From NCBI RefSeq assembly GCF_028369055.1, contig NZ_JAQNCZ010000005.1, positions 124,001 to 188,000 on the forward strand: a DNA stretch of 64,000 bases, in the 5' to 3' direction. The notes beneath the pieces were generated by a model, which made no database searches, was not told the DNA's origin, and saw nothing but the letters and a program-made list of their open reading frames with translations. Positions 54,182 to 63,641 of this stretch are shown one piece after another. Position numbers and translations under genes: made by a program. Source of the DNA: Cognatishimia sp. SS12. GTDB lineage: Bacteria; Pseudomonadota; Alphaproteobacteria; Rhodobacterales; Rhodobacteraceae. Each line of letters begins with the position of its first letter. Positions within the stretch are counted from its first letter, which is position 1.

Positions 54182-55459
54182 ATGAGCCTGCTTTTTACCA
54201 ACGCCCGCCTCATTGATCCCGAAGCAGGCACTGATAACGCTGGCAGCCTGCTGGTTGAGAATGGCGTGATTGTGGATCTGGGGCCGAATGTGGCGATGCC
54301 CGCCCGGGCCGAGGTCATCGACTGCGCGGGCAAATGCCTTGCGCCGGGGATCGTGGATATTGGCGTGAAGGTCTGCGAGCCGGGCGAGCGGCACAAGGAA
54401 AGCTATCGTTCTGCCGGTTTGGCCGCAGCGGCCGGAGGCGTCACGACAATGGTGACGCGGCCTGACACCGAGCCCGCGATCGACAGCCCCGAGACGCTGG
54501 AGTTCGTCACCCGCCGCGCCAATGAGGCCGCGCCTGTCAACGTCGTCCCCATGGCGGCACTGACCAAGGGGCGGGCCGGGCGCGAAATGACGGAATTTGG
54601 CTTTCTTATGGATGCCGGGGCCATTGCCTTTACCGATTGCGACAATGTCGTCACCGACACCAAGGTCTATTCGCGCGCGTTGACCTATGCCCGCAGCCTT
54701 GGCGCGCTGGTGATCGGACACCCGCAAGAACCGATCCTGTCCAAAGGGGCCGCCAGCACCTCGGGCAAATTCGCCAGCCTGCGCGGCCTGCCTGCGGTGT
54801 CGCCGATGGCTGAGCGCATGGGCATCGACCGCGATATTGCGCTGGTTGAAATGACTGGTGTGAAATATCACGCAGATCAGATCACCACCGCCCGCGCCCT
54901 GCCCGCGCTGCAACGCGCCAAGGCCAACGGATTTGACATCACTGCGGGCACATCCATCCACCATCTTACGCTGAACGAGTTGGACGTCGCCGATTACCGC
55001 ACCTTCTTTAAGGTCAAACCGCCGCTGCGCGGCGAAGATGATCGCCTGGCGCTGGTGGAGGCCGTAAAGTCCGGGCTGATTGACATTATCAGCTCCATGC
55101 ACACGCCGCAGGACGAGGAAAGCAAACGTCTGCCCTTTGAGGAGGCCGCCTCTGGTGCCGTCGCGCTGGAAACGCTGCTGCCTGCCGCGCTGCGTCTTTA
55201 TCATGCAGAGCAGCTGACCCTGCCAGAGCTGTTCCGCGCCATGACGCTCAATCCGGCAAAACGCCTTGGCTTGCCATCGGGGCGGCTCAGTGCCGGGGCA
55301 CCGGCGGATCTGATCCTCTTTGATGCGGATGCGCCTTTTGTCCTCAACCGCTTTGAACTTAAGTCGAAATCCAAGAACACGCCATTTGACGGCGCACGGA
55401 TGCAGGGTAAGGTGCTCGCGACTTATGTCGCAGGCCAAGCAGTGTACCGGAGAGACTAA
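54182..55459 (+). CDS. pyrC: inactive dihydroorotase homologue (PyrC-prime type)
   Basis: A TIM-barrel amidohydrolase of the dihydroorotase family (425 aa) lacking metal ligands. The DxHxH motif reads D59-I-G-V-K63. The second-His region reads YHADQIT (Gln233 where His is usual). The TDHAPH motif reads SSMHTPQ (Met306 where Asp is usual). H180 remains. In Pseudomonas a catalytically dead dihydroorotase (pyrC-prime) forms the dodecamer that makes ATCase active. The operon with pyrB suggests the same here. A catalytic PyrC must then lie elsewhere. It overlaps plsY's start by one base. Confidence 0.85.
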   Translation: MSLLFTNARLIDPEAGTDNAGSLLVENGVIVDLGPNVAMPARAEVIDCAGKCLAPGIVDIGVKVCEPGERHKESYRSAGLAAAAGGVTTMVTRPDTEPAIDSPETLEFVTRRANEAAPVNVVPMAALTKGRAGREMTEFGFLMDAGAIAFTDCDNVVTDTKVYSRALTYARSLGALVIGHPQEPILSKGAASTSGKFASLRGLPAVSPMAERMGIDRDIALVEMTGVKYHADQITTARALPALQRAKANGFDITAGTSIHHLTLNELDVADYRTFFKVKPPLRGEDDRLALVEAVKSGLIDIISSMHTPQDEESKRLPFEEAASGAVALETLLPAALRLYHAEQLTLPELFRAMTLNPAKRLGLPSGRLSAGAPADLILFDADAPFVLNRFELKSKSKNTPFDGARMQGKVLATYVAGQAVYRRD

Positions 55460-56064
55460 TGCCAACAATTGAAACCGGGGTGCTCGCACTCCTGCTGTGG
55501 GCCGTGGTGGGGTATCTTTTTGGCTCCATTCCGTTTGGCATCGTGATCACGCGCAGCTTTGGGCTCGGGGATCTGCGCAAAATCGGCTCTGGCAATATCG
55601 GCACCACCAATGTTCTGCGCACCGGGTCAAAGCCGGCGGCCCTGGCAACGCTGATTTTGGACGGCGCAAAAGGCGCGGTCGCCGCCTTGATCGCGCGGGC
55701 CCTCGCCGGCGAAGACGCAGCGCAACTGGCAGGGCTTGCGGCCTTTGTCGGCCATTGCTTTCCGATCTGGTTGGGATTTAAGGGCGGCAAAGGCGTTGCA
55801 ACGTTTCTCGGTCTGATGCTCGCCTTGGCCTGGCCCGTGGGCATCGCCTGCTGCCTGTCATGGCTTGCGACCGCTATCATCGCGCGCATTTCATCGCTGT
55901 CGGCGCTTGTGGCGGCGGCGTCCAGTACGCTCTGGATCTTGGTATTCGGTCAGGCGCACATGCTGGCCTTGGGTCTCATTGTGACACTTTTGGTGTTTTG
56001 GCGTCACAAAGACAATATTTCCCGTCTTAGGGCTGGATCGGAGCCGAAAATTGGCCAAAAGTAA
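55459..56064 (+). CDS. plsY: acyl-phosphate:glycerol-3-phosphate acyltransferase
   Basis: PlsY (201 aa) makes lysophosphatidate from acyl-phosphate, feeding PlsC (11.2 kb). Multi-helix integral protein with the family loops GSIPFGIVITR, GSGNIGTTNVLR (about 47-58) and FKGGKGVATFLG (about 109-120). Its ATG overlaps the preceding stop (TAATG). The ending in the hydrophilic stretch after RHKDNISRLRAGSEPKI is typical. Association with pyrB/pyrC-prime is seen in the order but not explained by known biology. Confidence 0.95.
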   Translation: MPTIETGVLALLLWAVVGYLFGSIPFGIVITRSFGLGDLRKIGSGNIGTTNVLRTGSKPAALATLILDGAKGAVAALIARALAGEDAAQLAGLAAFVGHCFPIWLGFKGGKGVATFLGLMLALAWPVGIACCLSWLATAIIARISSLSALVAAASSTLWILVFGQAHMLALGLIVTLLVFWRHKDNISRLRAGSEPKIGQK

Positions 56065-56102
56065 CGGCATTAATTTGTCTTTACTCTTTTTAGTGATGTT
56101 AC

Positions 56103-57107
56103 ATGGCCAATGCTTTATCTAAACGTGCACGATCCGCAAATCCTGATTCCTCTCGCCTGCGCGGCTCTGCGCGCTCGGCGCTGCGGCTGATCCTAAGCAA
56201 GGGGCTATTTGGCACCGACCGTCCGGCCCCGGCGGGCACCCTGCGCGGGCTGGATGTGCTCCCACCGTCGATCATTCGCCAACGCCTCGCGCGCGCATCA
56301 GTGATTAGTCACAGCGTTTATGGCGCGCAGATCGACTTTGAAAACCCAAAAGGGTTCTTCGAGAAACTGGTGCTCAGCAAATTTTTCGCACCGATTCCAA
56401 TGCCTTCGCCCGCAGACAGCCTAGCATTGACGCGCTTTATCCCCGCTGATCTGTCCGAAGTGATCAAGCCCTTGCCAGTTGTCTGGCAGGGGGCGCATGC
56501 GCTGACCAGCGACCGGGTCGGCGCAGAGATTACGCCCGGCCAGTATTTTGCGAAGTCGAATATGCTTCCAGATACGGCGCTGGCGATAACATTTCCGATG
56601 GACCCGGCCATGACCTTGCGCGCCAAGCGCCTGACCCGCAAATGGCTAGACACGGATGCGGGCGAGCGTACGTCCGAATGGTGGCGGAACCTGATCGCGC
56701 CGCGCGCCTTTCTAGAGCGTGACGTGCGCGTTGAGAACAACCCGGTGTCCCATTGGCGATTTCATATTGGCGGCGGGCATATTCTGGGCATCGTTGTGGT
56801 GCCGGACTATCGCCGGTCCTCTGCCGAGGCGCTTTATGATGAAAATTTCACGCCCCTGCCGCATGAACTCTTCTTGCCCAACAGCGCGCCCATCACGGAG
56901 CCAAGTTATTTCAAAAGCCTGCGCTATGCCGCGCTGCGGATTGCCGAGCCGTTTGAGTATGTGCGCGTCGATATCTGCCATAATGGCGAACAAGCCTATC
57001 TGAGCGCGCTCAATCTCACCCCGTTCGGCGCGCAGCGCTTGCCCCGCTCCCATGCGCTCAATGCGATCATGGGGGAAAAGTGGCAATCAGACCTCTTTCG
57101 GGGATAA
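56103..57107 (+). CDS. TupA-like ATP-grasp family protein, degenerate
   Basis: A 334-aa protein resembling the TupA-like ATP-grasp family (teichuronopeptide and polysaccharide-linked proteins). Matching segments are FFEKLVLSKFFAPIPMPSPADSLA, RKWLDTDAGERTSEWWRN, the FLERDV segment and YVRVDICHNGEQAYLSALNLTPFG. The glycine-rich loop normally near NHGSG reads KSNMLPDT, so ATP binding is doubtful. Basic N-terminus. It lies 38 bases after plsY, and no glycosyltransferase or capsule gene is adjacent. Confidence 0.7.
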   Translation: MANALSKRARSANPDSSRLRGSARSALRLILSKGLFGTDRPAPAGTLRGLDVLPPSIIRQRLARASVISHSVYGAQIDFENPKGFFEKLVLSKFFAPIPMPSPADSLALTRFIPADLSEVIKPLPVVWQGAHALTSDRVGAEITPGQYFAKSNMLPDTALAITFPMDPAMTLRAKRLTRKWLDTDAGERTSEWWRNLIAPRAFLERDVRVENNPVSHWRFHIGGGHILGIVVVPDYRRSSAEALYDENFTPLPHELFLPNSAPITEPSYFKSLRYAALRIAEPFEYVRVDICHNGEQAYLSALNLTPFGAQRLPRSHALNAIMGEKWQSDLFRG

Positions 57108-57143
57108 CTAGCAAAAACCACAATACCCGCGCTTTTTGCAAAT

Positions 57144-57170
57144 AAACGGCGGCCACTTTGGCCGCCGTTT
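57144..57170. terminator. bidirectional terminator between TupA-like gene and gshA
   Basis: A perfect 12-bp stem AAACGGCGGCCA / TGGCCGCCGTTT with a 3-base loop lies between two convergent genes. T-runs are short (three T on each side), so efficiency may be modest. Confidence 0.75.
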
Positions 57171-57182
57171 CTCATTCAAATC

Positions 57183-58553
57183 TCAATAGCTGAATTCTCT
57201 GTAGATCCGTGTCAGATCACCATTCCAGTCCCCGTGATACCGCTCCAGCAGCTCATCTGCAGGCACCATGCCGCTGTCGACGCTTTCTTTCAGAGCGTTG
57301 AGGAAATGCGTTTCATCCGGCACCAGACCACCCGCGCCGGGCTTTGCCCGCGCTTTCAACCCTGCTTCGGAAATGGCGAGCACCTCGCGCGCCAACCCGT
57401 GCATCTCAATGCCAGACACATGCGCCTGCAACCCCTCTTCTGAGGCCGCAACCCGCAGCGCTTCGCGGGTTTCCGCATCCCAGCCTTTGACCAGATCCCA
57501 GGCCGCATCTAGCGAGGATTGATCATACATCAACCCGGTCCAGAAGGCAGGCAGCGCGCAAAGGCGCCGCCATGGTCCACCATCCGCGCCGCGCATCTCC
57601 ATGAATTTCTTAATCCGCGCTTCGGGGAAGGCGGTTGTCAGATGGTCCGCCCAATCAGACAGCGTGGGCATTTCGCCGGGCAGCGCAGGCAGTTCGCCCT
57701 TTAGAAAATCGCGGAACGACTGACCCAGCGCGTCGATATACTGCCCGTCGCGATAGACAAAATACATCGGCACATCGAGCGCGTATTCAACCCAGCGCTC
57801 AAAGCCCATGCCGTCTTCAAAGACAAACGGCAGCATGCCGGTGCGCGCATTATCCAGATCGCGCCAGACGCGCGATCGCCAAGATTTATGCCCATTTACC
57901 TTGCCATCAAAGAACGGAGAGTTGGCAAAAAGCGCCGTGGCCACAGGCTGCAGCGCCAGGGCGACACGTAGTTTCTGCACCATATCCGCCTCAGAGCCGA
58001 AATCGAGATTCACCTGCACGGTGCAGGTCCGATACATCATGGATTTGCCCATGGTGCCGACGCGATCCATATATTCGGTCATCAGTTTGTAACGCCCTTT
58101 GGGCATCACCGGCATTTCGTCATGCGTCCAGATCGGAGCCGCGCCAAGTCCGATGAATTTCACACCAATCTTGTCGGCAATATCTTTCACGTCGCGCAGG
58201 TGGGCGTTCACCTCATCACAGGTCTGGTGAATGCTTTCCAGCGGTGCGCCCGACAATTCCAGTTGCCCGCCCGGCTCCAGGCTGACATTGGCACCGTCCT
58301 TTTCCAGACCGATCAGCTTGCCCGCCTCTTGCACCGGTGCCCAGCCATGCTGGTCCCGCAGCCCTTCCAGCACCGCCAGAATAGACCGTTCCCCGGCATA
58401 GGGCAGAGGCTTCAGCGAGTCCTTGCAGTAGCCAAATTTCTCATGCTCGGTGCCGATGCGCCATTCAGACCGTGGCTTACAGCCGCTTGCGAGATATTCA
58501 GCCAGCTGTTCGTGACGCTCGATCGGGCCGCCGCCGGACTGTGGAATAGACAT
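57183..58553 (-). CDS. gshA: glutamate-cysteine ligase, plant/alphaproteobacterial type
   Basis: Glutamate-cysteine ligase (456 aa), the first step of glutathione synthesis. The GCS2/plant-like form is indicated by the RIGTEHEKFGYCKDSLKPLPY motif, SLEPGGQLELSGAPLESIHQTC and MMYRTCTVQVNLDFGSE. It is the end of a set reading rsmE, GNAT, small membrane protein, gshA. The gap before it is 60 bases. The terminator just downstream closes the unit. Confidence 0.94.
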   Translation of the reverse strand: MSIPQSGGGPIERHEQLAEYLASGCKPRSEWRIGTEHEKFGYCKDSLKPLPYAGERSILAVLEGLRDQHGWAPVQEAGKLIGLEKDGANVSLEPGGQLELSGAPLESIHQTCDEVNAHLRDVKDIADKIGVKFIGLGAAPIWTHDEMPVMPKGRYKLMTEYMDRVGTMGKSMMYRTCTVQVNLDFGSEADMVQKLRVALALQPVATALFANSPFFDGKVNGHKSWRSRVWRDLDNARTGMLPFVFEDGMGFERWVEYALDVPMYFVYRDGQYIDALGQSFRDFLKGELPALPGEMPTLSDWADHLTTAFPEARIKKFMEMRGADGGPWRRLCALPAFWTGLMYDQSSLDAAWDLVKGWDAETREALRVAASEEGLQAHVSGIEMHGLAREVLAISEAGLKARAKPGAGGLVPDETHFLNALKESVDSGMVPADELLERYHGDWNGDLTRIYREFSY

Positions 58554-58613
58554 TGTAGGACTCCGATCCTGTTTTCGGTCTGGCTGCTTTGGTGGCGGGA
58601 ATTGCCCGTGAAG

Positions 58614-59123
58614 TCAATGCAACCGGGGTGCAGATTTTGCCCAGATCACAACCGGGTGATCCGGGGCGGACTTCAGAGATTGCAGCATGAATTCTGTGCG
58701 AATGCCCGGCAACGCCGCAAAGGCATCAAACAACGCATCGGCCCCAGCGGCATTGACCGGAATGGCGATGTCCGCGTGCCGCTCCTGCTGCAGGACCCAA
58801 ACCGGCGGCGTCTGCGTGGGGTCAAGCATCACCAAGGACACGTCGCTCAGCGCGGCAACACCGCCTGACAGCGGGCCATAATAGCTAATCTCGCCCTCAT
58901 CCACGGTGACGATCCCTGGCCCGTCCCGGCCGGTGCGAAACCGCAGGCGCTGCACACCCGTGTAGATCAGCGCCAATGCAGACAGACAGAGCGCCATACC
59001 CACCCATTTCAAGATCCCGGAGCCCAGCGCCCAGTAAAGCCCCAGGAATAAAGTTGCGACGCCCACAAGAACTTCGCGCCAGCGCCGCAGTTGGGCGGTG
59101 GCCTCGGGTCGCAGAAAACTCAT
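58614..59123 (-). CDS. two-helix membrane protein of unknown function
   Basis: A 169-aa protein with two membrane helices (about 17-34 and 39-58). The soluble C-terminal half (about 60-169) contains beta strands and a helix (GIVTVDEGEISYYGPLSGG), recalling a PH-like or YcxB-type domain. No family named. Its start overlaps the GNAT gene stop by 4 bases. It lies 60 bases before gshA. Confidence 0.8.
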   Translation of the reverse strand: MSFLRPEATAQLRRWREVLVGVATLFLGLYWALGSGILKWVGMALCLSALALIYTGVQRLRFRTGRDGPGIVTVDEGEISYYGPLSGGVAALSDVSLVMLDPTQTPPVWVLQQERHADIAIPVNAAGADALFDAFAALPGIRTEFMLQSLKSAPDHPVVIWAKSAPRLH

Positions 59124-59977
59124 GCGGGGCCCGTATAGGTAAGAGGCGCTTGCAACAAAATCATCTGATACTGCCCTACGTGCTGAAACCCGATCTTTTC
59201 ATAGGCCCGCGCGGCGTCCTTGCTTGCGGCGAAAAGCACCGCCTCAGTGATACCATCGGACCTGAGTTCTAGAAGATGGGCTGCGAGCACGCGCCCTGCA
59301 AGGCCACGACCGCGAAACTCTTTGGGTACAAATACGCCCCCGATCTGCACGGTGGTCTCGGCGCGGGCATTTAGCCCGGTCATGGCCACAGGCGCAGCAT
59401 TTTCGATCAGAAGACGCACTTTGCCATCTTCGATGGCCCGCACCGCGCGCGCGGCGCACTCTTCGGAGATGTCGGCGGCTTCCGGGCTCATGCCAGTGTC
59501 GACCAAATAGGCGCGAAACCAATGCCGCAAGAGGAGCGCGTCATCAGGGACCGGCTTGCGAATTGCAGCCTCAGTGGCGGCAATATCTGCCAGCGGCAGG
59601 TGATAAAACGGCTCGATCCGGTCCAGGGCAATCTGATCGGCCGGAAAGCGCAGCGCCGCCTGCGCTTGCGCGATCTGCGGCACAGGGCCCGTGATGCCGG
59701 CAACGGGCGACCCAATCAACGCGGCGGCAAAGGCGCCCCAGACAGCATCCGGGCCATCCGGGCATTGGCACATCAAATAGCCGCTTTTGCTGTGCCCGAA
59801 CACGCCGCGAATGTCGCCGTCCACGCGGTAAATCCAATAGCGCGACGAAAAAGCAGCATCCGAAGGGCGTAGCCCAAATTCCAGCAGGTTGCTGCGCAGA
59901 AACATCGAGCTGTGCGCATATTGCGCCAAGAACTCCAGAATTTCCGCCTCTTCACCCAGTTTTGCGGGGCAGATCAC
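59120..59977 (-). CDS. GNAT-family N-acetyltransferase
   Basis: A 285-aa protein with the C-terminal GNAT fold. The acetyl-CoA motif VFVPKEFRGRGLAGRVLAAHLL (about 225-246) and AYEKIGFQHVGQY are recognisable. An N-terminal extension of about 120 residues may be a second, decayed GNAT domain. I chose GTG 59977, which overlaps the rsmE stop by 4 bases (GTGA); the reading frame upstream lies within rsmE. Substrate unknown. Confidence 0.82.
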   Translation of the reverse strand: MICPAKLGEEAEILEFLAQYAHSSMFLRSNLLEFGLRPSDAAFSSRYWIYRVDGDIRGVFGHSKSGYLMCQCPDGPDAVWGAFAAALIGSPVAGITGPVPQIAQAQAALRFPADQIALDRIEPFYHLPLADIAATEAAIRKPVPDDALLLRHWFRAYLVDTGMSPEAADISEECAARAVRAIEDGKVRLLIENAAPVAMTGLNARAETTVQIGGVFVPKEFRGRGLAGRVLAAHLLELRSDGITEAVLFAASKDAARAYEKIGFQHVGQYQMILLQAPLTYTGPA

Positions 59978-60699
59978 TGCCAATCCCCTAGCGCCTGCTG
60001 CCAGATCGTCATCGCGGCGACGGCAGCGGTATCTGCGCGCAGAATACGCGGGCCAAGCGCCACCACATGCGCCTGCGGATGGGCGTGCAGCTTTGCGCGT
60101 TCTTCGGGGGAAAACCCACCTTCGGGCCCAATCAGAATCGCCCATTTTTCGCCCTCAGCCGCACCCAGCCGTTTGGCCGAGCCAACCTCGGCCTCATCAC
60201 AAAACATGATCTTGCGCTCCTCTGGCCAATCGGCCAACAGGCGGTCAAGCTTTTGCAGCTCGGCCACTTCGGGCACATAGGTGCCGCCGCATTGCTCTGC
60301 CGCCTCAACGGCATGGGCCTGCAGGCGGTCCTGACGGATGCGTTCAGAATTGGTATAGGCGGTCTGCACCGGCAGTATCCGCGCCGCGCCCATTTCAGTG
60401 GCCTTTTCGACGATAAAATCCGTGCGCGCCTTTTTGATCGGCGCAAACAAGAGCCAGAGATCAGGCGGCATTTGCAAAGGTTTGGTCTGCGCGGCGCAGA
60501 GCAGACGCCCACCGCGTTTGCCGGCCTCAACCACTTCGGCGCGCCATTCACCGTCCTTGCCATTGATCAGCGCCACCTGCGCGCCAACTGCAAGGCGCAT
60601 GACGCCAAAAAGGTAATGGGCTTGCTCGCGCTCCAGAGGAACCGATTGCCCTATCCCTAGCGGGTGCTCTACATACAGTCTGACTTTTGCATCTTTCAT
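59974..60699 (-). CDS. rsmE: 16S rRNA m3U1498 methyltransferase
   Basis: SPOUT-fold methyltransferase (241 aa) modifying U1498 of 16S rRNA. The C-terminal knot has the LIGPEGGFSPEERAK motif (about 190-205) and VVALGPRILRADTAAVAAM. ATG 60699 has AAGGAT upstream; ATG 60711 would add four residues but abut the ubiA start. It leads the rsmE-GNAT-membrane protein-gshA set and diverges from ubiA with 12 bases between starts. Confidence 0.9.
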   Translation of the reverse strand: MKDAKVRLYVEHPLGIGQSVPLEREQAHYLFGVMRLAVGAQVALINGKDGEWRAEVVEAGKRGGRLLCAAQTKPLQMPPDLWLLFAPIKKARTDFIVEKATEMGAARILPVQTAYTNSERIRQDRLQAHAVEAAEQCGGTYVPEVAELQKLDRLLADWPEERKIMFCDEAEVGSAKRLGAAEGEKWAILIGPEGGFSPEERAKLHAHPQAHVVALGPRILRADTAAVAAMTIWQQALGDWQ

Positions 60700-60711
60700 G
60701 AGATCCTTCAT

Positions 60712-61677
60712 ATGACCGAGCCACGCACAACGCCAGAGCCAGAAGGCCAAGTTTCCGACGCCGTGCAGGGCAATTGGGTGGACCAATGGGCACCAGAAAT
60801 CACACGCCCCTATCTGCGTCTGTCGCGCGCGGACCGGCCGATTGGCACTTGGCTGTTGTTTCTGCCCTGCGTGATGGGGCTGCTGCTGTCGATGCTCAGC
60901 AACAACCGCGCGAGCCTGCATGACCTTTGGATTCTCATTGCCTGCGGTCTGGGCGCGTTTTTGATGCGCGGCGCGGGCTGCACCTGGAATGACATTACCG
61001 ATCGCAAAATTGATGCCAAGGTGGCGCGAACACGCTCGCGACCGATTCCGTCAGGGCAAGTCACAGTTCCGGGCGCGGTGATCTGGATGCTGCTGCAGGC
61101 CCTTCTTGGCCTTTTGATCCTTTTGACGTTTTACGCGAATGCCATCTGGCTGGGGATTTTGGCGATCGTGCCGGTGCTGATCTATCCATTTGCCAAGCGC
61201 TTTACCTGGTGGCCACAAGTTTTTCTGGGCATTGCCTTCAACTGGGGGGCCTTGCTGGCCTGGACCGCCCATAGCAACAATTTGGCCTGGCCAGCGCTGG
61301 TCCTGTACCTCTCGGGCATCACGTGGACACTGTTTTACGATACGATCTACGCCCATCAGGACAAAGAGGATGACGCGCTGATCGGGGTGAAATCCACCGC
61401 ACGGCTATTTGCACACAACACGCCGCGTTGGCTGATGTTCTTTTTGATCGCAACCGTGCTGCTGATGGCCATCGCCGTATATGGGGCCACGAAAGACCGC
61501 AGCATGCTGTCGATGGTCTTTGCGCTGATCGGGCCTTGGGCGATGGGGTGGCATCTGCAATGGCAAATGCAGAACCTTGATACCGAAAATCCGGACGTTC
61601 TGATACGGCTGTTCCGATCCAACCGGAATACGGGCCTGATTCCCTTGCTGTTTTTCGCCGGTGCGTTGTTCATGTGA
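60712..61677 (+). CDS. ubiA: 4-hydroxybenzoate polyprenyltransferase
   Basis: UbiA (321 aa) attaches the polyprenyl chain made by IspB to 4-hydroxybenzoate, an early step of ubiquinone synthesis. Intramembrane prenyltransferase with about eight helices and both Asp-rich motifs: NDITDRKIDAKV (about 99-110) and DTIYAHQDKEDD (about 211-222). ATG 60712 has a weak GAGATC upstream. The open frame before it runs into the divergent rsmE gene. Confidence 0.95.
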   Translation: MTEPRTTPEPEGQVSDAVQGNWVDQWAPEITRPYLRLSRADRPIGTWLLFLPCVMGLLLSMLSNNRASLHDLWILIACGLGAFLMRGAGCTWNDITDRKIDAKVARTRSRPIPSGQVTVPGAVIWMLLQALLGLLILLTFYANAIWLGILAIVPVLIYPFAKRFTWWPQVFLGIAFNWGALLAWTAHSNNLAWPALVLYLSGITWTLFYDTIYAHQDKEDDALIGVKSTARLFAHNTPRWLMFFLIATVLLMAIAVYGATKDRSMLSMVFALIGPWAMGWHLQWQMQNLDTENPDVLIRLFRSNRNTGLIPLLFFAGALFM

Positions 61678-61735
61678 TTGATCCGCAGGGCCGCATTGCG
61701 TATCAACCCCGCACAGCAATAAGAAGACGAGTGAT

Positions 61736-63637
61736 ATGCGCCTGCCTTTGACCCTGACCGTGTTCGCCACATTTGCGTGGGCTGGTATCCTCAGCCTCGC
61801 CGCAGCAAGCCTGACCGCGCGGGTTGTCGAGAGAAGCTCAGAAGACGGGGTGCAGGCGTTGCTGTCAAAATCCGGGATGCATTGGGCCGAGGCCCACGCC
61901 GAAGGGTTAAACGTCTTTTTGACCGGCACGGCCCCAACCGAAGCTGAACGTTTTCTTGCGATGTCGCAGGCCGGCACCATCGTGGATGCAGCGCGGGTGA
62001 TCGACAATATGGAGGTCGCGGCCACCGCCGCCCTCGCCGCCCCAAAATTTTCGGTTGAAATTTTACGCAGCGAATCCGGCATTTCGGTGATCGGGCTGGT
62101 GCCGCAAGATGCCGACCCCGCGGGCATTCTATCCCGCCTCAGCAAGATATCCGGCGATGACGAAGCGCTGGCAGATTTCATGGAAACCGCCGATTATGAT
62201 GTGCCCACCGGCTGGCGTCCCGCCATGTCCTTTGCGCTCTCGGCGCTTGATGAGCTGCAGCGCGCCAAAATCTCGGTCTCAGCCGGCGAAGTGGCCATCA
62301 CCGCCATGGTCGACAGCCGCGCGCGCAAGCTTGAGCTGGAAAAAGACCTGCGCGCCGAAACACCCAAAACCGTTTCAGTTTCGTTGGACATCTCCGCGCC
62401 GCGCCCGGTCATCACCCCTTTTACCCTTCGGGCGGTCTATGAAGACGGCGCAGTGCGCTTTGACGCTTGCTCTGCGGACAGCGAAAAAGCCAAGAACAGC
62501 ATTCTTGCCGCCGCCAAAGCCCTGAACGCACCGGCGAAACAGGATTGCACAATCGGTCTTGGCGTTCCTTCGCCGAGCTGGGGCAAAGCCTCCGTGACCG
62601 TGCTTGAGGCGTTAGGAGCGCTGGGGGGCGGAACCGTCACCATTTCGGATGCCGATATTTCGCTGCAAGCCGCCGAGGGCACGGACCCGGCCCTGTTCGG
62701 TCGCGTTGTGGGCGAAACCGAAAAGGCGCTGCCAGAGGTATTTGCCCTGCACGCGGTCCTGCCGGTGACAGACGCAGAAGGCGAAACGAACCTGCCCGAA
62801 TTCATCGCAACCCTCAGCCCCGAAGGCTTGATGCAAATGCGTGGGCGTCTGGGCGGCGAGATGAGCCAAACCACCATCAACAGTTTTGCGCAGGCGCGGT
62901 TTGGCAGCGAGGCTGTCTATGACGCCACTCGCCCCGTCGATGGCCTGCCCGCAGGGTGGTCCAACCGGGTTATGACGGCGCTCGACGCGCTGGCGCAACT
63001 CAGCAGTGGCGCGGTCACGGTGACGCCCGAGCTAATAGAGATCAGTGGCAAGACCGGCAATGCGCAGGCAAATACAACGATCAGTGGCCTGCTGGCCGAA
63101 CGGCTTGGCGAGACGCAGCAGTTTGAAATGGATGTGGCTTATATCGAAGCGCTTGATCCATTGGCCAATATCCCGACCCCCGAAGAATGCGTCGCGCAGC
63201 TTCAGGCCGTGCAGGAAGGCAGCAAGCTGTCGTTTGAACCCGGCTCCGGGACTTTGGATGCCGCAGCAGCGCCGGTGCTGGACCGGATTGCCGAAATTCT
63301 TGACACCTGCGGCCCGCTTCCGCTGGAAATTCAGGGCCATACCGACAGCCAGGGCCGCGAGACCATGAACCAGGCGCTCAGCCAGAACCGCGCTCAATCC
63401 GTACTCGCCGCGCTGCGGGATCGGCGTATCCTGACCAGCGAATTTGTCGCCCGCGGCTATGGTGAAACCACCCCGATCGCCGACAATGACACCGAAGAGG
63501 GCCGCGAAGCCAACCGCCGGATTGAGTTTGTATTGCTGGTCCCCGAAGCAGAATCAGAGGATTCTGGTGAAAGCGCCCTTGAAAATAACGAAGAACCTGT
63601 GAAAGAAGACGCAGAGGCCCCGGCCGCACAGGAGTAA
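61736..63637 (+). CDS. exported OmpA-family protein
   Basis: A 633-aa envelope protein with a signal peptide (cleavage near residue 24). A long middle region (about 30-470) contains repeated BON-like segments (for example GLNVFLTGTAPTEAERF and SVEILRSESGISVIGLVPQD). The C-terminal OmpA domain (about 485-600) has the peptidoglycan-binding EIQGHTDSQGRETMNQALSQNRAQSV and GYGETTPIADN segments. An acidic tail (600-633) follows. Probably anchors the envelope to peptidoglycan. It lies 58 bases after ubiA. Confidence 0.87.
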   Translation: MRLPLTLTVFATFAWAGILSLAAASLTARVVERSSEDGVQALLSKSGMHWAEAHAEGLNVFLTGTAPTEAERFLAMSQAGTIVDAARVIDNMEVAATAALAAPKFSVEILRSESGISVIGLVPQDADPAGILSRLSKISGDDEALADFMETADYDVPTGWRPAMSFALSALDELQRAKISVSAGEVAITAMVDSRARKLELEKDLRAETPKTVSVSLDISAPRPVITPFTLRAVYEDGAVRFDACSADSEKAKNSILAAAKALNAPAKQDCTIGLGVPSPSWGKASVTVLEALGALGGGTVTISDADISLQAAEGTDPALFGRVVGETEKALPEVFALHAVLPVTDAEGETNLPEFIATLSPEGLMQMRGRLGGEMSQTTINSFAQARFGSEAVYDATRPVDGLPAGWSNRVMTALDALAQLSSGAVTVTPELIEISGKTGNAQANTTISGLLAERLGETQQFEMDVAYIEALDPLANIPTPEECVAQLQAVQEGSKLSFEPGSGTLDAAAAPVLDRIAEILDTCGPLPLEIQGHTDSQGRETMNQALSQNRAQSVLAALRDRRILTSEFVARGYGETTPIADNDTEEGREANRRIEFVLLVPEAESEDSGESALENNEEPVKEDAEAPAAQE

Positions 63638-63641
63638 GACA

